Source: Bacteroidota bacterium
GTDB taxonomy: Bacteria; Bacteroidota; Bacteroidia; M30B66
Reading direction: 5' to 3'
DNA: 64,000 bases
Assembly: GCA_027483445.1 (NCBI GenBank)
Contig: JAIXUS010000045.1
Span: forward strand, 175,270 to 239,269
Shown here: piece after piece, positions 8,917 to 16,287 of the stretch
Layout of the letters: every line of letters starts with the position of its first letter
Position numbering within the stretch: position 1 is the first letter of the stretch
Position numbers and translations under genes: made by a program
The notes under the pieces: model-generated
Told to the model about the DNA's origin: nothing
What the model saw: only the letters and a program-made list of their open reading frames with translations
The model's database searches: none

Positions 8917-10039
8917 GGTCATGACCATCGTGGGTACCCGGCCTGAGCTCATCAAGATGAGTCGGGTGATAGCCGAATTCGACCGCCACACTCAGCATGT
9001 GCTGGTGCACACCGGGCAGAACTACGACTACGAGTTGAATCAGGTCTTCTTCGATGACCTGGAAATCCGCAAGCCCGACCACTTTCTGGAGGCGGTGGGA
9101 GATAACGCGGCACAAACCATTGCCCGAGTGATCGAGAAAGCCGACGAGGTATTGGCCAGCGAGCAGCCAGACGCCGTGATGCTGTATGGCGATACCAATT
9201 CCTGCTTGGCGGTTATTGCGGCAAAACGGCGGAAGGTACCGGTATTCCATATGGAGGCAGGCAACCGCTGCTTTGACCAGCGGGTGCCCGAGGAGCTTAA
9301 TCGCAAGGTGCTGGACCATCTGAGCGACATCAACCTCGTCTTGACCGAGCACGCCCGCCGCTATTTGATCACAGAGGGCATACGGCCTGAAACGATCATC
9401 AAGACCGGATCGCACATGCGTGAAGTCTTGGACCACTACATGCCCAAGATCCAGGCCTCTGACGTGCTCCAGCGCATGCAGCTTGAGCGAGGGCAATACT
9501 TTATCGTCAGTGCGCACCGCGAGGAAAATGTGGATTCCGAGGAAAACCTCCGGGACCTGCTGGTTACCCTGAACGCACTGGCAGAAACCTACGATGTGCC
9601 TGTGATCGTCTCAACGCATCCCAGAACCCGCAAGCGGCTCGATGCCCTGTCGGCGGTGGAGCCTGATGCCAGAATTCAGTTCATGAAGCCATTTGGTTTC
9701 TGCGACTACATCCGGCTGCAGATGGAATCGTTGTGCGTGATTTCCGATAGCGGAACGATCACCGAAGAAGCGTCTTTGTTGAATCTGCCTGCCATCACGA
9801 TTCGCAATGCACATGAGCGCCCTGAAGGGATGGATGCCGGTACGCTGATCATGGCGGGTCTAACGAAGGACCGTGTCCTGGATGCGGTTCGAATCACAGT
9901 AGCGCAACACACTCATGAGAAAGCCGCTGTACGCACAGTGCAGGATTACGAGAATCCTTCAGTCTCCAAGCAGGTACTTCGCATCTTGGAAAGTTACACG
10001 GATTACGTGAATAGAACGGTGTGGCGCAAGGTTTCGTGA
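8909..10039 (+). CDS. fnlC: FnlC/WbjD-type UDP-sugar 2-epimerase
   Basis: A 376-aa member of the UDP-GlcNAc 2-epimerase (WecB) family: VGTRPELIKM at the N-terminus, LYGDTNSCLA, HMEAGNRCFD with PEELNRK, then SAHREENVD and SDSGTITEEA in the C-terminal domain. In this context it performs the C2 epimerisation that completes UDP-L-FucNAc. It starts inside the 3' end of fnlA. Confidence 0.92.
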   Translation: MLKVMTIVGTRPELIKMSRVIAEFDRHTQHVLVHTGQNYDYELNQVFFDDLEIRKPDHFLEAVGDNAAQTIARVIEKADEVLASEQPDAVMLYGDTNSCLAVIAAKRRKVPVFHMEAGNRCFDQRVPEELNRKVLDHLSDINLVLTEHARRYLITEGIRPETIIKTGSHMREVLDHYMPKIQASDVLQRMQLERGQYFIVSAHREENVDSEENLRDLLVTLNALAETYDVPVIVSTHPRTRKRLDALSAVEPDARIQFMKPFGFCDYIRLQMESLCVISDSGTITEEASLLNLPAITIRNAHERPEGMDAGTLIMAGLTKDRVLDAVRITVAQHTHEKAAVRTVQDYENPSVSKQVLRILESYTDYVNRTVWRKVS

Positions 10040-10040
10040 C

Positions 10041-10589
10041 ATGGGGCGCGCGGCAATTTTTTTGGATCGTGATGGCACCATTAACGTAGAAAAAGGGTAC
10101 CTCTATCGCTTTGAAGATTGGGAATGGATTCCTGGTGCAGTTGAAGCGATTCGACGAATCAACTTAATGGGTTACTTAGCGATTGTGGTAACCAACCAAG
10201 CGGGCATTGCCCGAGGTTACTATGATGCTGAAGCGGTTCATGAACTTCATACTAAAGTTGATTGCCTGCTTGAGCGGGTTGGCGCGCATATTGATGGGTA
10301 CTATTTTTGCCCGCATCACCCTGACCATGGTGAATTTCGATGTTGCACCTGCCGGAAGCCCGAGCCAGGCATGTTACTTCAGGCGTGTAGAGACTTCGAT
10401 ATCGATCTAAACCGGTCTTGGCTAATTGGAGACAAACTTTCGGATATTGAGGCAGGTTTTCGTGCAGGTGTGTCTCCGATCTTGGTTCAAACAGGCTATG
10501 GAGAACGAGAAAATTCTGTCGCCCATACTGGAGTTTGTTTAAAAGCAGACGTATTGTCAGCTGTCCAAAGCATTGAAATTGCGTCATGA
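10041..10589 (+). CDS. GmhB-like HAD phosphatase (histidinol-phosphatase/heptose bisphosphatase family)
   Basis: A 182-aa HAD-superfamily phosphatase with FLDRDGTIN (nucleophile Asp), VVTNQAG, a CPHHPDHGEFRC-CTCRKPEPG zinc-binding and substrate loop, and GDKLSDIEAG. This is the layout of D-glycero-D-manno-heptose 1,7-bisphosphate 7-phosphatase. Within the polysaccharide locus it could feed heptose into the repeat unit, but no heptose kinase or adenylyltransferase genes are visible, so its substrate is open. It is AT-richer than fnlC, suggesting a separate origin. It overlaps the next gene by 4 bp. Confidence 0.8.
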   Translation: MGRAAIFLDRDGTINVEKGYLYRFEDWEWIPGAVEAIRRINLMGYLAIVVTNQAGIARGYYDAEAVHELHTKVDCLLERVGAHIDGYYFCPHHPDHGEFRCCTCRKPEPGMLLQACRDFDIDLNRSWLIGDKLSDIEAGFRAGVSPILVQTGYGERENSVAHTGVCLKADVLSAVQSIEIAS

Positions 10590-11533
10590 CTGTACTTGTA
10601 ACAGGTGCTAACGGATTTGTTGGTTCGACTCTTTGCTCAAAGATTGCAAGAGATGGCATGCAAACTCGCGGTGCTGTTAGGCTATGCTCTGCTGGACAAA
10701 GAAACACTGAAACAATTAATGTGGGGGAAGTCTCTTCAAAGACCAATTGGTTTTCTGCGCTTGAAAATGTTCAGCAGGTCGTGCACTGTGCTGCCCGTGT
10801 GCATATGGTGAACGAGAGGAGTTCAACCCCATTGGCCGCATTTCGTAGTGTGAATGTTGAAGGCACAGCCAATCTGGCGCGCCAAGCAGCTGCCACAGGG
10901 GTGAGGCGCTTTGTCTTTCTAAGCTCTGTAAAGGTGAACGGCGAATTCACGGAAACCGGGCAACCGTTCACCGCTGATGATGCGCCTGCACCAAAAGATC
11001 CCTACGGCGTGTCCAAGTACGAGGCTGAAAAGTTGCTCCGAAAGATTGCCGCTGAAACAGGCATGGAGGTGGTGATCATTCGGCCGCCTCTGGTGTATGG
11101 ACCGGGCGTGAAAGCCAACTTCGAATCCATGATGCGCTGGCTGATGCGCGGGGTACCGCTGCCACTGGCAGCGATGACCAACAACCGCCGCAGCCTGGTA
11201 GCTCTGGACAACCTGGTGGACTTGATCGTGACGTGCTTGAATCACCCTGCAGCAGCCAACCAGACATTCTTGGTTAGTGACGGTGAGGACCTTTCAAGCG
11301 CACAATTGCTTAAGCGCATGGGCGCTGCCATGGGGCACCCGGCACACCTGTTTTACATGCCACCTGCACTGTTAAAGCTGGGGGCGTCAGTATTGAATAA
11401 GCCAGGCATCTATCAGCGCCTGTGTGGCTCATTGCAGCTGGACATTGCCAAGACCCGCCAGTTGTTGGGCTGGATTCCACCTGTGTCGGTAGATGAAGGG
11501 CTGCGGCGTGCCGCTGAAGGCTTTCGCTCATGA
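10586..11533 (+). CDS. WbpV-like UDP-4-keto-6-deoxy-GlcNAc reductase (NAD-dependent epimerase family)
   Basis: A 315-aa extended SDR: VTGANGFVGSTL N-terminal loop, FLSSVKVNGE, DPYGVSKYEAE catalytic motif and IIRPPLVYGPGV. The sequence and its place just before the initiating sugar transferase and WbpM-like dehydratase match WbpV/WbpK reductases, which make UDP-D-QuiNAc or UDP-D-FucNAc. The product would be the first sugar placed on undecaprenyl phosphate. Overlaps of 4 bp on both sides indicate coupling. Confidence 0.8.
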   Translation: MTVLVTGANGFVGSTLCSKIARDGMQTRGAVRLCSAGQRNTETINVGEVSSKTNWFSALENVQQVVHCAARVHMVNERSSTPLAAFRSVNVEGTANLARQAAATGVRRFVFLSSVKVNGEFTETGQPFTADDAPAPKDPYGVSKYEAEKLLRKIAAETGMEVVIIRPPLVYGPGVKANFESMMRWLMRGVPLPLAAMTNNRRSLVALDNLVDLIVTCLNHPAAANQTFLVSDGEDLSSAQLLKRMGAAMGHPAHLFYMPPALLKLGASVLNKPGIYQRLCGSLQLDIAKTRQLLGWIPPVSVDEGLRRAAEGFRS

Positions 11534-12090
11534 AGCGTTTGTTTGACTTTGCGATGGGGCTGGTGGCAGCTGTGTTTCTTGCGCTGCCGATCGTAATGAC
11601 GGCTTTAGCTGTTCGTCTGACTTCGCCAGGACCAGTCTTGTACTGGAGCGACCGTGTGGGCCGCCACAACCGCATTTTCAAAATGCCAAAGTTCCGCAGC
11701 ATGCGCATCGACACACCAGCGGTGGCCACGCACTTGCTGCAGAACCCTGAACATTGGCTCACACCCATCGGCTCATTTCTTCGCAAATCCAGCTTGGACG
11801 AATTGCCCCAGTTGTGGAGCATCCTCAAAGGCGACATGAGCTTCATAGGCCCCCGCCCGGCGCTGTTTAACCAAGACGACCTAATTGCTCTTCGCACAGA
11901 AAAGGGCGTGCACGAACTGGTGCCCGGTTTGACCGGGTGGGCCCAGGTCAATGGACGAGATGAACTGCCAATTCCTCAGAAAGTGGAACTGGATGCAGAG
12001 TATCTGCAGCGTCGGTCATTGCTGTTTGATCTGAAGGTACTGTGGATGACAGCGTTGAAGGTGCTGGCAAGGGACGGGGTTTCACATTGA
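11530..12090 (+). CDS. Undecaprenyl-phosphate sugar phosphotransferase (initiating transferase)
   Basis: A 186-aa bacterial sugar transferase of the short single-domain (PglC/WecP-like) type. It has an N-terminal hydrophobic helix (about residues 10-30), the KFRSMR motif, RKSSLDELPQL and GDMSFIGPRPAL. It transfers the first sugar-1-phosphate to undecaprenyl phosphate at the inner membrane. The neighbouring reductase and dehydratase suggest QuiNAc- or FucNAc-1-phosphate as donor. It is followed by an unusual heptamer repeat before the last gene of the locus. Confidence 0.9.
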   Translation: MKRLFDFAMGLVAAVFLALPIVMTALAVRLTSPGPVLYWSDRVGRHNRIFKMPKFRSMRIDTPAVATHLLQNPEHWLTPIGSFLRKSSLDELPQLWSILKGDMSFIGPRPALFNQDDLIALRTEKGVHELVPGLTGWAQVNGRDELPIPQKVELDAEYLQRRSLLFDLKVLWMTALKVLARDGVSH

Positions 12091-12115
12091 AGAAAAAAAA
12101 CATAGATCATCCTGA

Positions 12116-12157
12116 GGACTCAGGACTCAGGACTCAGGACTCAGGACTCAGGACTCA
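12116..12157 (+). repeat. Six perfect tandem copies of GGACTCA
   Basis: The gap between the sugar transferase and the WbpM-like gene holds six uninterrupted GGACTCA units. They run straight into GGAGG (12158-12162), the ribosome binding site of the downstream gene, 9 nt before its ATG. Short tandem repeats of this sort change copy number by slippage. Here they lie outside any reading frame, so an effect would act on transcript or spacing, not on frame. Confidence 0.95.
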
Positions 12158-12171
12158 GGAGGCTACACGCC

Positions 12172-14118
12172 ATGAGAATGCGCATGTCTAAGCTCGTTGT
12201 TCCTCTATTGGGTTTGCCTCGAGCAGCAAAGCGATTTGTGGCGCTGTCCGTCGATCTAGGTCTTTGTGTCCTGACCGTATGGCTTTCCTACTATTTGCGA
12301 CTGGGTGATTTCGTTGCCCTTTCTGGCGGAGCTCTTTGGGCCGTGGCCGCTTCAATTGGCATCGCGCTGCCAATCTTCATGGTGTCAGGCCTGTACCGTG
12401 CGATCTTCCGTTACAGCGGTTGGCCGACCTTGCTGGCAGTGGCACGGGCTGTAGGCATTTACGGATTACTATACGCATCCGTCTTTACCGCCATAGGTGT
12501 TGTTGGCGTCCCGCGCACCATCGGCATCATTCAGCCCATTCTGCTGTTGCTGTTTGTGGGTGCATCGCGCGCACTTGCCCGAGTTTGGCTGGGTGATCAG
12601 TACCTCAACATTCTCAAACATGCCTCGCGCCCAAAGGTTCTAATTTATGGAGCAGGCACAACTGGACGTCAGCTGGTTGGAGCCATGAACAACAGCCACG
12701 AGATGCAAGTTGTCGGGTTCCTCGACGACGACGACCGCCTGCACGGCCATGTGCTCAACGGCAAGCCCATCTACAACCCGGCCGACCTGGACAACCTGGT
12801 CACCACGCTGAACATCAGCGACGTGCTGCTGGCCATGCCCAGCCTTTCTCGTCGTCGTCGCAACGAGATCCTGGGGCAGATTCGTGTATCAAAAGTGGCT
12901 GTGCGAACATTGCCGAGCGTGACTGATTTGGCACAGGGAAAAGTCAGCATCTCAGATCTGCGTGAACTGGATATCGACGACCTGCTTGGACGCGAACCGG
13001 TAATGCCTAATCACATCCTGTTGGCGATGAATGTCCGCAGCAAGGTCGTTATGGTGACGGGCGCTGGCGGGTCGATTGGCAGCGAACTCTGCCGCCAGAT
13101 CCTCTCCGTGGGGCCAAGCAAATTGCTGCTGATCGAGCAGAGTGAATTCGCGCTTTACGGGATTCATCAGGAACTCGAAGAAAAGCTCTCCGGACGTGAC
13201 ATTGTGCTGGTGCCACTGTTGGCCTCAGTACAAGACAACGAGCGTATGCACGAGATCATGTCAACTTGGCACCCGGACACGGTCTATCACGCAGCAGCCT
13301 ACAAACATGTGCCCCTGGTCGAGCACAACCCGGCCGAGGGCATCAAAAACAACGTGCTCGGAACACTCAAAACAGCACAGGCAGCTGCTGAAAACGGCGT
13401 CTCCGACTTTGTGCTGATCAGTACCGACAAGGCGGTGCGCCCGACCAACATCATGGGCGCCAGCAAGCGACTAGCGGAAATGGCCCTGCAGTCCTTAGCG
13501 GCAAGCAACTCCGGTACCAAATTCAGCATGGTGCGCTTTGGCAATGTATTGGGATCTTCAGGCTCGGTCGTGCCCAAGTTCCGGCAGCAGATCCGCGACG
13601 GTGGTCCGATCACACTGACGCATTCCGAAATCACCCGCTACTTCATGACCATCCCCGAGGCCTCGCAACTAGTGATCCAGGCTGGGGCCATGGCCAAGGG
13701 GGGTGATGTGTTCGTGCTTGACATGGGTCAGTCAGTCAAGATCATGGACCTGGCGCGGCGGATGATCGAACTCTCGGGTCTTGCGGTGAAGGACGAGCAG
13801 AACCCTGACGGCGACATCGCGATTGAAATCACCGGCCTACGTCCGGGTGAAAAGCTCTATGAAGAATTGCTGATCGGCGATAACCCCAAGCCCACCTTAC
13901 ATTCGCGGATCATGAAAGCTCACGAGGAGTTCATCCCGTGGGCAGAGCTTGAAGGCCAGCTTAGATCGCTGGAGATGGCGCTCAACGTGAATGACGTTGG
14001 CGTCATCCGGCTGATGATGGAAAAGCTCGTCACTGGCTACACGCCGAGCGATGAAATTGTCGATTGGGTGTATCTGGAGCAGGAAGCCGAGGCACAAGCG
14101 TTGGGGTTGGCCGGCTAG
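12172..14118 (+). CDS. wbpM: WbpM-like membrane-bound UDP-GlcNAc 4,6-dehydratase
   Basis: A 648-aa protein with about four N-terminal membrane helices (residues 20-130), a first Rossmann-like domain (IYGAGTTGRQL) and a C-terminal catalytic SDR domain. The latter has VTGAGGSIGSELCRQI, the ISTDKAVRPTNIMGASKR motif and FGNVLGSSGSVVPKF. This is the WbpM/CapD/PglF-large family, which makes UDP-4-keto-6-deoxy-GlcNAc for QuiNAc, FucNAc or bacillosamine. It partners with the WbpV-like reductase. ATG codons also occur 6 and 12 bp downstream of the chosen one; GGAGG at 12158-12162 supports 12172. It is the last recognised gene of the polysaccharide locus. Confidence 0.92.
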   Translation: MRMRMSKLVVPLLGLPRAAKRFVALSVDLGLCVLTVWLSYYLRLGDFVALSGGALWAVAASIGIALPIFMVSGLYRAIFRYSGWPTLLAVARAVGIYGLLYASVFTAIGVVGVPRTIGIIQPILLLLFVGASRALARVWLGDQYLNILKHASRPKVLIYGAGTTGRQLVGAMNNSHEMQVVGFLDDDDRLHGHVLNGKPIYNPADLDNLVTTLNISDVLLAMPSLSRRRRNEILGQIRVSKVAVRTLPSVTDLAQGKVSISDLRELDIDDLLGREPVMPNHILLAMNVRSKVVMVTGAGGSIGSELCRQILSVGPSKLLLIEQSEFALYGIHQELEEKLSGRDIVLVPLLASVQDNERMHEIMSTWHPDTVYHAAAYKHVPLVEHNPAEGIKNNVLGTLKTAQAAAENGVSDFVLISTDKAVRPTNIMGASKRLAEMALQSLAASNSGTKFSMVRFGNVLGSSGSVVPKFRQQIRDGGPITLTHSEITRYFMTIPEASQLVIQAGAMAKGGDVFVLDMGQSVKIMDLARRMIELSGLAVKDEQNPDGDIAIEITGLRPGEKLYEELLIGDNPKPTLHSRIMKAHEEFIPWAELEGQLRSLEMALNVNDVGVIRLMMEKLVTGYTPSDEIVDWVYLEQEAEAQALGLAG

Positions 14119-14159
14119 AGCGGGCAATTGGGTCCATCTGTGACTGCCTATACTTGCGA

Positions 14160-14516
14160 TCACCAACGGGGCAAAGTCCGTGTGGTGACCAACGGACGCA
14201 GCCGTGTGTTGCGAGAGCCAGTTCGCAACCAGATCGTGATTGGTCGAGCTGACTTGGCGACATGCGGGGAAGGCCGAAATGCAGGACGCGGGGCTGCTGC
14301 AGCCCGCTCGACCCCGCCGTCAGTTTTGGTCGATTCGCGCAACGCGACTTCCTCGAAAGCTTCAACATCTTGAACCCGGTAGCGCACCTGGTTGCCGAGC
14401 TTGAGAAACAAAGGTCCATTCGATTCGGTACGCCAGCGTTCCAGAGTGGCCTCGCTAATCCGCCAGCGTTCGGCCAGCTCGGTTTGGGTCATGCATCGTC
14501 CGTCCATTCTTTGCAT
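14160..14516 (-). CDS. AlpA-like helix-turn-helix protein, probable element remnant
   Basis: A 118-aa protein whose first half contains TQTELAERWRISEATLERWR followed by GPLFLKLGNQVRYRVQDVEAFE, the MerR/AlpA-type winged helix seen in phage and island regulators. It resembles the first gene of the replication operon in element A (23686-23898) and element B (47057-47320). The C-terminal half is basic and low in complexity. No replication genes follow it, so it appears to be the stranded regulator of a third related element or an older insertion. The start chosen has a weak GGAAAG before ATG; ATGs 9 and 24 bp downstream are alternatives. Confidence 0.6.
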   Translation of the reverse strand: MQRMDGRCMTQTELAERWRISEATLERWRTESNGPLFLKLGNQVRYRVQDVEAFEEVALRESTKTDGGVERAAAAPRPAFRPSPHVAKSARPITIWLRTGSRNTRLRPLVTTRTLPRW

Positions 14517-14637
14517 CTTTCCGTAGGAGTTTTCGGGACTGTCATGAAGGCGCTGTTTGCCGGAGAAGCCAAGTGGGCTGTTGATCCGGTTCGAAATCTG
14601 CACTGAATGATGCAACGGGGGGATGACGGAAGAACGG

Positions 14638-14713
14638 CCAAACACCCGAATCTTTCCTAACCAACCCCAAGCGTTACTCAGGTGTTTGGAGAGTTGGTTC
14701 GAAACCAGTCTCC
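14638..14713 (+). other. Structured RNA-like segment with alternative hairpins
   Basis: CCAAACACC (14638-14646) pairs with GGTGTTTGG (14681-14689). Just after it, GGAG and TGGTT pair with AACCA and CTCC around a CGA loop (14688-14713). AACCAAC (14659-14665) can instead pair with GTTGGTT (14693-14699), so two folds compete. The segment ends in GGTTCGAA and TGCACCACC, which recalls a tRNA or tmRNA 3' end, but stem lengths do not fit a canonical tRNA. A strong terminator follows 17 nt later. It could be a small RNA, a degenerate tRNA-like attachment site or an attenuator. Confidence 0.4.
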
Positions 14714-14730
14714 TCTGCACCACCACTTTC

Positions 14731-14760
14731 AAAGCCCAACCCTTCTCGGTTGGGCTTTTT
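14731..14760 (+). terminator. Rho-independent terminator
   Basis: AAAGCCCAACC and GGTTGGGCTTT form an 11-bp stem around a short loop and run into TTTTT at 14756-14760. It would stop + strand transcription coming from the polysaccharide locus or from the structured segment just upstream. Confidence 0.85.
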
Positions 14761-15031
14761 CACATCTGTGCTTTCCCCACACTGTGCGGGGATTCTGCCG
14801 ATTTTGCGTGTGCCACATGCCATATCGCGCCGGCCAGAAAGCGCCCACCGACCCGCCAAGTTTGACTATTTTCTGGTCTCTGTTCTCAAAAAATCGGCAA
14901 GAACTTCGCCAGCCGAGCACACGCACAAACCCTCTTGTGACAAGCAGTTGCCATTGATGCGCCGCATCGGGTTCGACGCATGGACCACTTACTGCAATAG
15001 TCGAACCCGATGATTTCAGGGCCATCGATCT
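14761..15031. other. Non-coding junction with a 13-bp inverted repeat
   Basis: No convincing gene lies here. The arms CATCGGGTTCGAC (14965-14977) and GTCGAACCCGATG (15000-15012) are perfect complements with a 22-bp spacer. The repeat sits 20 bp beyond the stop of the DUF2188 gene that reads towards it. It may be a terminator lacking a U-tract, or part of the element A outer boundary. No matching copy was seen near the outer end of element B. Confidence 0.5.
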
Positions 15032-15256
15032 TCAGCCCTTGGGCGGATGCGGATCGTTGCCGTAGCTGTTGCGCTCGCGGATGCGACCGTTCTCGCCATG
15101 AATCAAGACCTCGCTACGCTGGTTGATGGCGATGTCACGAGCGGCCCGCTCGGCCTCGGACTGCGTGCGGTGATGCGAGGTGTCTCGCTGGTTGCCTGCG
15201 CCGCGCACAGCCCAGCCGTCGTCGCGCTTCACTACATGTTGGTTTTTACCGGCCAT
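15032..15256 (-). CDS. DUF2188-domain small protein
   Basis: A 74-aa basic, hydrophilic protein with KNQHVVKRDDGWAVRGAGN near the start and ERNSYGNDPHPPKG at the end. This matches the DUF2188 family, in which a W-V-GxxN repeat is followed by a HGxxGxIRxRxSxGxDP tail. Function is unknown; members often accompany mobile DNA. It reads in the same direction as, and 56 bp downstream of, the two-gene module of element A. Confidence 0.8.
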   Translation of the reverse strand: MAGKNQHVVKRDDGWAVRGAGNQRDTSHHRTQSEAERAARDIAINQRSEVLIHGENGRIRERNSYGNDPHPPKG

Positions 15257-15312
15257 TTCAAAATCCTTTCAAGGTTGGGTGGATGCTGGAAGTTGGGGTA
15301 TTGGCTGTCGAG

Positions 15313-16287
15313 TCACCCCCTTTCCAAAATCACGAAGTCTGGCTTAAGCCAGTAGTGCCCCTTGTCGTCCTTGTCGACAAAGGTGGTGTAGACCTGCTTG
15401 TGACGTTTGAAAACGCCTGCCGTCCGGAAGCTGGTGCCAGGCTCAAGGCCCAGCCCTTCGGCCATGTGCCGCTTGTGCACTTCGTCGCCATCGGCGTCTT
15501 CCAGAATCTTCAGGAAGAGATAGACCTGTGGTGAGAGGTCGACCGGCTCACCATTGATCAGCGCAACGCGCTGGGTGTGCATCAGTCGCAGGGACGTCTC
15601 CGTCGATTCCTGCACCGGTGCTGGGCGGGTCAGATATGCATCAAGGTTCTCGATCACCAGCCCGGATTTGCGGATGTGGGCAATGGCCCGCAGCGGCACC
15701 AACAGGCGATCGCCCAAGGCGGTACCGAGCAAGGACGCAGGCTCTCCCGCCGTGATGATCACCTCAGCGCCGGGCGCCACCAATTGCGCCAGCTTGGCTG
15801 CAACCTGATCGGACATCGCGCTCAGGCCACGTCCAAAGAAAACCGTGTGCCGCCGGCGCCGATGTTCGAACTCACCCAGCCGCCACAGGACGTTCTCCAC
15901 GATGGGCTCGACGGCATAGCGCGGGGCCAGCCCCAATCCTCCTGACAACCACTTGGCCAGCTTCTGCGGTTGCACCTGCCAAAAGTGCGCCTGTTGATTC
16001 GCCAGGCCGACCCACCCGCATTCCGGGCAGTAGCCGCGATAGGGTTGCAACTCTGGCGCGGCGTGTGGCTGGGGTCGCATGGACTCCGTGCCGCACTCCG
16101 GGCATAGGATGTCCAGGGCCCGCTCGCGGCTGACGGCGATGGCATCCAGGGCCAGCAGATGACCATAGAAGCCGGGCCGACTTGAAAGCCAGACCGCGTC
16201 GGGAGAGATCAGCATGTCTTCGCGTTCCAGCAGGCGGCAGATTTCTGCCAGCCCCTGGTCGTTCATGACCGCGACCGCCTCATTCAT
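15313..16287 (-). CDS. Uncharacterised zinc-ribbon protein, gene 2 of two-gene module (element A)
   Basis: A 324-aa protein I cannot assign to a family. It has two CPECG knuckles about 30 residues apart (near residues 60-95), then a middle domain. The C-terminal 80 residues (SPQVYLFLKILEDADGD through HKRHMAEGLGL) look like a winged-helix DNA-binding fold. The same architecture recurs in the element B gene at 55409-56356: CPYC and CPEC knuckles, then a C-terminal segment starting LTDAQASVFGSLWSF. In both elements it follows the about 410-aa gene with overlapping start and stop (8 bp here). The ATG at 16287 was chosen for this overlap; in-frame upstream sequence lies inside the neighbour. Confidence 0.75.
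   Translation of the reverse strand: MNEAVAVMNDQGLAEICRLLEREDMLISPDAVWLSSRPGFYGHLLALDAIAVSRERALDILCPECGTESMRPQPHAAPELQPYRGYCPECGWVGLANQQAHFWQVQPQKLAKWLSGGLGLAPRYAVEPIVENVLWRLGEFEHRRRRHTVFFGRGLSAMSDQVAAKLAQLVAPGAEVIITAGEPASLLGTALGDRLLVPLRAIAHIRKSGLVIENLDAYLTRPAPVQESTETSLRLMHTQRVALINGEPVDLSPQVYLFLKILEDADGDEVHKRHMAEGLGLEPGTSFRTAGVFKRHKQVYTTFVDKDDKGHYWLKPDFVILERG

Noticed and set aside
14690..14725. tRNA gene (GGTTCGAA...GCACCA)
   Set aside because: The T-arm-like part has only a TGGTT/AACCA stem and the acceptor, D and anticodon arms cannot be formed at normal lengths; kept only as a structured segment.
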